Source: an uncultured bacterium (GTDB lineage: Bacteria > Bacteroidota > Bacteroidia > Bacteroidales > Bacteroidaceae). From it: 11,121 bases of DNA. Shown here piece by piece: positions 8,166 through 11,121 of this stretch; the stretch's first letter is position 1; each line of letters starts with the position of its first letter. The notes beneath the pieces were generated by a model. The model had not been told where the DNA came from. It saw only the letters and a list, made by a program, of their open reading frames with translations, and made no database searches. Both the position numbers and the translations under genes were made by a program. The stretch lies in contig CALZMB010000049.1 in assembly GCA_945788485.1 (NCBI GenBank), positions 1 to 11,121 on the forward strand. The letters are read 5' to 3'.

Positions 8166-8214
8166 AGTTGATGAGTTGACAAGTTGATAGTATTAAGTTG
8201 ACAAGTTGTCGAGT
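8166..8214. repeat. Degenerate 8-bp tandem repeat, unit AGTTGACA
   Basis: In the galM-araT spacer the plus strand reads as octamers: AGTTGATG (8166), AGTTGACA (8174), AGTTGATA (8182), a 6-bp break GTATTA (8190-8195), then AGTTGACA (8196), AGTTGTCG (8204) and AGT. Two copies of AGTTGACAAGTTG are identical and start 22 bp apart. The array includes a small palindrome, GACAAgTTGTC, at 8200-8210. The 116-bp spacer shows no TTTG/TAnnTTTG promoter. The function is unknown; similar short intergenic arrays may occur elsewhere in the genome. Confidence 0.75.
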
Positions 8215-8238
8215 ATCCTCCATGTCAACAATACCATG

Positions 8239-9396
8239 TCAGAACGTCGAGAACTTGTATATGCAACGGCTTGTGTAGGTCTCGCCTGGTTTGAGCAGTG
8301 GAGAGGGCCACTCCGGCTTGTTAAGAGAATCCGGGTATTTCTGTGTCTCAAGACAGATGCCGGTGCGTTGTGCATAGACAACACCGTATTTGCCGTGCGC
8401 TGTAGAATTGAGGAAATTGCCTGTATATACCTGCACACCAGGCTCTGTGGTGTACATCTGGAGCATGATGCCGCTCTTCGGGCATTTCAGCACAGCGGCA
8501 CAGGTGTTTATGTCGCCTTTCGTATCGAGCACCCAGTTGTGGTCGTAACCGTTGCCGAAGCGCAGCTGCTCGTCATTCTTCAGGTTGCCGTCAGTGATGT
8601 CCTGACCTATTGTCTTCATTTTTCTGAAGTCAAAGAGAGTGCCTTCAACGCTGCGTATCTCGCCCGTTGTCATGAAAGTGGAATCGACAGGAGTAAAGTT
8701 TGAGGAGTTGAGCAAGAGAGAATCTTCAAGTATCGTGTTGTTGGCGTCACCAGACAAGTTGAAATACGAGTGGTTTGTCATGTTGATGATTGTTGTCTTG
8801 TCTGTTGTTGCTTCGTACGTGATGTCGAGAGCATTGTCGTCAGTGACAGTGTAAACGACTTTCGCTGTCACCTTTCCGGGAAAGTTCATGTCTCCGTCTT
8901 CTGACACTAATGTGAGCTGCAGTGTGTTTTCCGATGTCTGTTCGGCGGAATATACTTTATATTGCCATCCGTCAGGGCCGCCATGAAGTGTATGTCCGAA
9001 ATTGTTTGTCGGCAGCTGGATTGAAGTGCCGTCAACAGTAATCTGTCCGTTTTTGATGCGGTTGGCGTAACGTCCTATTGCCGCGCCGAAGTCTGAGGGG
9101 CTGTTCACGCTGTCCGTGTATTGCTTCAGGTTGTCAAAACCGAGCACGACATCCTGCTGCTTTCCGTTTCTGTCTGGTACACAAACCGATACCACTCTTC
9201 CGCCAAAGTTAGTGATTAAGACATCCATGCCTTTTGCGTTGGTGAGATGGAAGAGTTTCACGGGAATTTCATTCACTACCGAATCGAATGCTTCTTGCTT
9301 TGGACAGTTGTCTAAAACGGATGTAGAAGTTGAGGTTGTGCATGCTGTCACGAACGACAACATGGCGAATAAGCTTGCTTTAGTCAGGTTTTTCAT
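8239..9396 (-). CDS. galM: Aldose 1-epimerase (mutarotase), predicted lipoprotein
   Basis: This enzyme interconverts alpha and beta anomers of an aldose, here probably arabinose before uptake or isomerisation. ATG at 9396 gives 385 residues and opens with a lipoprotein signal: two lysines by residue 6, a hydrophobic stretch 7-17, and lipobox VTAC with Cys19. The frame extends further upstream, but only from a non-ATG codon and with sequence unlike the family. The epimerase fold follows from about residue 43. GRYANRI (108-114), HTLHGG with His138, TNHSYFNLSG with the presumed catalytic acid His209, GYDHNW with Asp285, and CLETQKYPD with the presumed base Glu350 are all present, so it should be active. 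Lipidation places it in the periplasm or on the membrane, next to the symporter it precedes by 116 bp. It is the first gene behind the only recognisable promoter. Confidence 0.95.
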   Translation of the reverse strand: MKNLTKASLFAMLSFVTACTTSTSTSVLDNCPKQEAFDSVVNEIPVKLFHLTNAKGMDVLITNFGGRVVSVCVPDRNGKQQDVVLGFDNLKQYTDSVNSPSDFGAAIGRYANRIKNGQITVDGTSIQLPTNNFGHTLHGGPDGWQYKVYSAEQTSENTLQLTLVSEDGDMNFPGKVTAKVVYTVTDDNALDITYEATTDKTTIINMTNHSYFNLSGDANNTILEDSLLLNSSNFTPVDSTFMTTGEIRSVEGTLFDFRKMKTIGQDITDGNLKNDEQLRFGNGYDHNWVLDTKGDINTCAAVLKCPKSGIMLQMYTTEPGVQVYTGNFLNSTAHGKYGVVYAQRTGICLETQKYPDSLNKPEWPSPLLKPGETYTSRCIYKFSTF

Positions 9397-9562
9397 TTGT
9401 ATGTCTTTTAGGGTAAACTTTTCAACACGATAAGGTATAAGCTGATGCGCTTGCAGGCAGTGGGCAATCAAGGTGAGTTGTTGAGTCTGTCCGCCTTCGC
9501 ATTCACAGTGTACAGGTTACATCATTCAGACGGGGAGCAGACTTCAATGCCGACACCTGTTC
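9397..9562 (-). other. Long 5' leader of galM
   Basis: If transcription starts near 9577, galM has an untranslated leader of about 180 nt. The coding strand contains complementary short words that could form a loose fold: ACAGG near its 5' end with CCTGT about 50 nt later, and GTCTG near the 5' end with CAGAC further on. I recognise no known riboswitch and no perfect long stem. The last 30 nt before the ATG are A-rich (ACCCTAAAAGACATACAA). Confidence 0.35.
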
Positions 9563-9580
9563 TTACAAATAAATTTGTAA
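9563..9580. promoter_or_regulatory. Perfect 18-bp palindrome, candidate AraR operator
   Basis: TTACAAATAAATTTGTAA has perfect 8-bp arms around a 2-bp centre. It starts three bases downstream of the -7 box of the galM promoter, so it overlaps the expected transcription start. That is a classic repressor position. The operon encodes a winged-helix AraR-type regulator, which makes this its best candidate site in the window. A partial half-site TTACAAAT occurs at 4472-4479 in front of araA, without the second arm. I did not match it to a published AraR motif from memory. Confidence 0.6.
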
Positions 9581-9583
9581 ACG

Positions 9584-9615
9584 CAAAATTACAAAAAAAA
9601 AAGAAATAAAGCAAA
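9584..9615 (-). promoter_or_regulatory. Bacteroidales-type promoter of the arabinose operon
   Basis: On the minus strand the -33 element TTTG lies at 9612-9615 and the -7 element TAATTTTG at 9584-9591, an exact match to TAnnTTTG. The 20-bp spacing is within the 19-21 bp typical for the Bacteroidales primary sigma factor. The spacer includes T10 (A10 on the plus strand at 9593-9602). Transcription is expected to begin around 9577-9580. No equally good element was found in the other spacers of the operon. Confidence 0.75.
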
Positions 9616-9763
9616 ACTGTATGTTGAATTTTATTAATTTTAAGAATATAGCCTTAAATCCGTCTGTTTTGGTTGTAAAATGCGCTATGAAGCTTCGCTA
9701 TGCAAAGCGTTGCGTCTCTTTCCGCTTGAAAGCATGGAGCACGGCATATCCTGTGCCGCAATA
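9616..9763. other. Spacer between the unknown membrane protein gene and the galM promoter
   Basis: This AT-rich stretch is the upstream part of the 367-bp non-coding gap 9397-9763. It holds a near-direct repeat, CGCTATGAAGC at 9683 and CGCTATGCAAAGC at 9696, and a short imperfect inverted repeat near 9741-9757 (CGGCA / TGCCG). None is followed by a U-run on the minus strand, so no clear terminator for the preceding gene is visible. No gene is supported here. Confidence 0.4.
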
Positions 9764-10909
9764 TCATCGGCTTGCGGAGGCATAATGGTAGTAGTACCAG
9801 TAAGTGTTCCGATAGTTCTTCCACATGGCGTATTCACGTTCGGCATCATTTGCGCATCCTTGCAGCATGTCGCGCATGTCGTCGTAGTCTGCTTCAAGCA
9901 CTGAATCCTGATACTGCGTGATTGGGAGAGAACGCAAGTGCTGGTAGAGCACGAGCGCTTCTCTGAAATGCCGCGGCAAAGAATCGTTCGCCGCGGGCGA
10001 CGACAGATTGCACAACGATGAGATGCGGTTTGCGAAACGGTCGAGTTCTCTGCCTACGAGCATAGCGCAGAGCCTATAGTCCTGCGACTTGCGTCTCATG
10101 AGGAATTTCCGTGACACAATCAGGGGTTTGACATTTTCAAGCTGCATCATAGAAGCGGTGTTGCCGACGACCGGTTGCAAGAACAGGCTGTCGGCTATGC
10201 CGCCGCTCTTGTCAAGCGCGATAGCGCGAAGCAGCGTGAGTGTCGTGTCTGTCTCCATCTTCACATGGAGCTGGAAAGCGGAGGGTGCGAGATAGTCTGG
10301 GAGGAAAGACTTTCCGCCCTTGCATCCCTCTTTCGCCAAAGCGGCATAATCACGGTCTATGAGCATCATCTCTGCTTTTACTTGACGGTTGAAGAGATCA
10401 TCGCCGTTAGTCAGGCAGAGCACAGAAATCATCATCACCGACATGATTGAAAGACTGGCTGTGAGATTACGCGACGAAAAGAAACCGAATGCAGACGAAG
10501 AAGCTGGCAGATAGAGCTTTACGACCTTTACGATAAAGAAATACAGCAACAGCACAAAAGGTATGGCATACGCCCATGCAGATACGCCAATCCCTCCCAC
10601 GTCTTCAGCGTGCACTGATGTCATGAACGCCAACACGAGCATAGAGGGGAGATAAGTGATGGCGTGGCTTGCGCCATACAGCTTTGTGGCAGCAAGCGTA
10701 AGTCGTTGCAGGAGATACAGCACGAATGTCACAAGCAGCGCGCTGGGCAGCTCGTGATATACGGTAGCTCCTTTCGACAGCACATGCTGCGCGTATGCGA
10801 GTGTCGGTGCCTGGTAGAAATACACAAACACGAAAACGAACAAGCAAAACACGACAGCACACACAGCCCGTTCGGCTGTGGTGCTGTCCGTTATACGGTT
10901 ATATGTCAT
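9764..10909 (-). CDS. Unrecognised five-helix membrane protein with soluble C-terminal half
   Basis: I do not recognise this protein with confidence. From ATG at 10909 it has 381 residues; a TTG two codons earlier is a less likely start. The N-terminal half has about five hydrophobic segments, near residues 15-32, 54-74, 85-99, 111-131 and 150-167. It then switches to a soluble region of about 210 residues. That region is helical in character, with a basic patch SRKFLMRRKSQ (266-276), the motif LPRHFREALVLYQHL (311-325), and an aromatic end WYYYHYAS. The architecture and the LPxHxxEALxLY-like motif recall Bacteroidales DUF6057-type membrane proteins, but this one seems short for that group and I could not check. 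It is co-directional with, but separated by 367 bp and a promoter from, the arabinose operon, so a functional link is not implied. Confidence 0.8.
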   Translation of the reverse strand: MTYNRITDSTTAERAVCAVVFCLFVFVFVYFYQAPTLAYAQHVLSKGATVYHELPSALLVTFVLYLLQRLTLAATKLYGASHAITYLPSMLVLAFMTSVHAEDVGGIGVSAWAYAIPFVLLLYFFIVKVVKLYLPASSSAFGFFSSRNLTASLSIMSVMMISVLCLTNGDDLFNRQVKAEMMLIDRDYAALAKEGCKGGKSFLPDYLAPSAFQLHVKMETDTTLTLLRAIALDKSGGIADSLFLQPVVGNTASMMQLENVKPLIVSRKFLMRRKSQDYRLCAMLVGRELDRFANRISSLCNLSSPAANDSLPRHFREALVLYQHLRSLPITQYQDSVLEADYDDMRDMLQGCANDAEREYAMWKNYRNTYWYYYHYASASR

Positions 10910-10987
10910 ACACAAATTGTCGCGTTAGAGTATCCTGTTCACATCTTGTCACAGGGGGCATCGTGCCATTGTCTTCACGGCCTCTGT

Positions 10988-11012
10988 CGCCGCAGTCTGT
11001 CATGCAGCGGCG
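10988..11012. other. GC-rich inverted repeat downstream of the right-edge gene
   Basis: CGCCGC at 10988-10993 pairs with GCGGCG at 11007-11012 around a 13-nt loop. It begins 7 nt after the stop codon of the gene cut by the right edge. No T-run follows on the minus strand, so it is at best a weak terminator or an mRNA 3'-end hairpin. The remaining spacer to the next gene start at 10909 shows no promoter consensus. Confidence 0.35.
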
Positions 11013-11018
11013 TCAGCG

Positions 11019-11121
11019 TCAGTTCTTCTTCAACACCAGTGCCGAGCGTGCAGGGAGATAGAGCTTCAGCCACTCTTTATGCTCCTCGACATACGCCGGG
11101 TCATAGTTTGTGAAGTGTGTG
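11019..11121 (-). CDS. C-terminal tail, probably of a glycogen branching enzyme or related alpha-glucan enzyme
   Basis: The last 33 codons of a gene enter from the right edge and stop with TGA at 11019-11021. The visible part includes HFTNYDPAYVEEHKEWLKLY followed by LPARSALVLKKN. A tail of the form Lys-Leu-Tyr-Leu-Pro-x-Arg-Ser-Ala-Leu-Val-Leu is typical of the C-terminal all-beta domain of GH13 enzymes, above all 1,4-alpha-glucan branching enzyme (GlgB) of Bacteroidales. The coding frame is supported by this match, but the specific enzyme is a guess from a short tail. It would lie upstream of, and co-directional with, the unknown membrane protein, with a 109-bp spacer. Confidence 0.6.
   Translation of the reverse strand, partial: THFTNYDPAYVEEHKEWLKLYLPARSALVLKKN

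Noticed and set aside
8206..8703. Plus-strand open frame of 165 codons over the 3' part of galM
   Set aside because: It is antisense to conserved epimerase codons, including the His209 and Glu350 regions, and begins in the repeat-containing spacer. No family resemblance was seen.
9397..9471. N-terminal extension of the epimerase frame to 9471
   Set aside because: The extended frame begins with TTG and not ATG, and the added residues would sit ahead of a clear lipoprotein signal peptide.
9397..9562. Riboswitch in the galM leader
   Set aside because: Only short scattered complementary words were seen. No known aptamer pattern or perfect stem supports it.
10988..11012. Intrinsic terminator after the right-edge gene
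   Set aside because: The stem is only 6 bp with a 13-nt loop and no U-run follows, so it was kept only as an inverted repeat.
10664..11113. Plus-strand open frame of 149 codons over the membrane protein gene and right-edge gene
   Set aside because: It is antisense to two coding regions, Cys/His/Ser-rich, without domain or promoter.

Overview
The window looks like chromosomal DNA from a Bacteroidales bacterium, most plausibly a Prevotella/Bacteroides relative. Three things point there: a Nudix-family AraR-type regulator, gene starts preceded by A-rich leaders rather than clear Shine-Dalgarno sequences, and a Bacteroidales-type promoter (TTTG, 20 bp, TAnnTTTG). Every gene supported here is on the minus strand. 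The longer plus-strand open frames are antisense shadows of these genes.

From about 9.6 kb down to the left edge lies one L-arabinose utilisation operon. In transcription order it holds a lipoprotein aldose 1-epimerase (galM), a sodium/sugar symporter (AraT-like), a Nudix-fold arabinose regulator (AraR-like), L-ribulose-5-phosphate 4-epimerase (araD), L-arabinose isomerase (araA), an FGGY kinase acting as ribulokinase (araB) and transketolase (tkt, cut by the window edge). Together they form a complete route: the mutarotase interconverts sugar anomers, the symporter imports arabinose, AraA makes L-ribulose, AraB phosphorylates it, AraD makes D-xylulose 5-phosphate, and transketolase passes it into the pentose phosphate pathway. 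The order resembles the AraR-controlled arabinose locus known in Bacteroides, so the pathway itself is not new.

The regulatory layer is the most interesting part. The only consensus promoter I found is upstream of galM. A perfect 18-bp palindrome sits where transcription should start, so it is a good candidate AraR operator. The promoter spacer contains a run of ten T (template-strand A10). A perfect 14-bp stem hairpin separates the transporter from the regulator and could be an attenuator or processing element. A degenerate 8-bp tandem repeat lies between galM and the transporter.

To the right of the operon, and upstream on the same strand, are an unrecognised five-helix membrane protein with a soluble C-terminal half (9764-10909) and the last 33 residues of a protein whose tail resembles the C-terminal end of a glycogen branching enzyme or related alpha-glucan enzyme (11019-11121). 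I saw no mobile element, CRISPR array, tRNA or rRNA.
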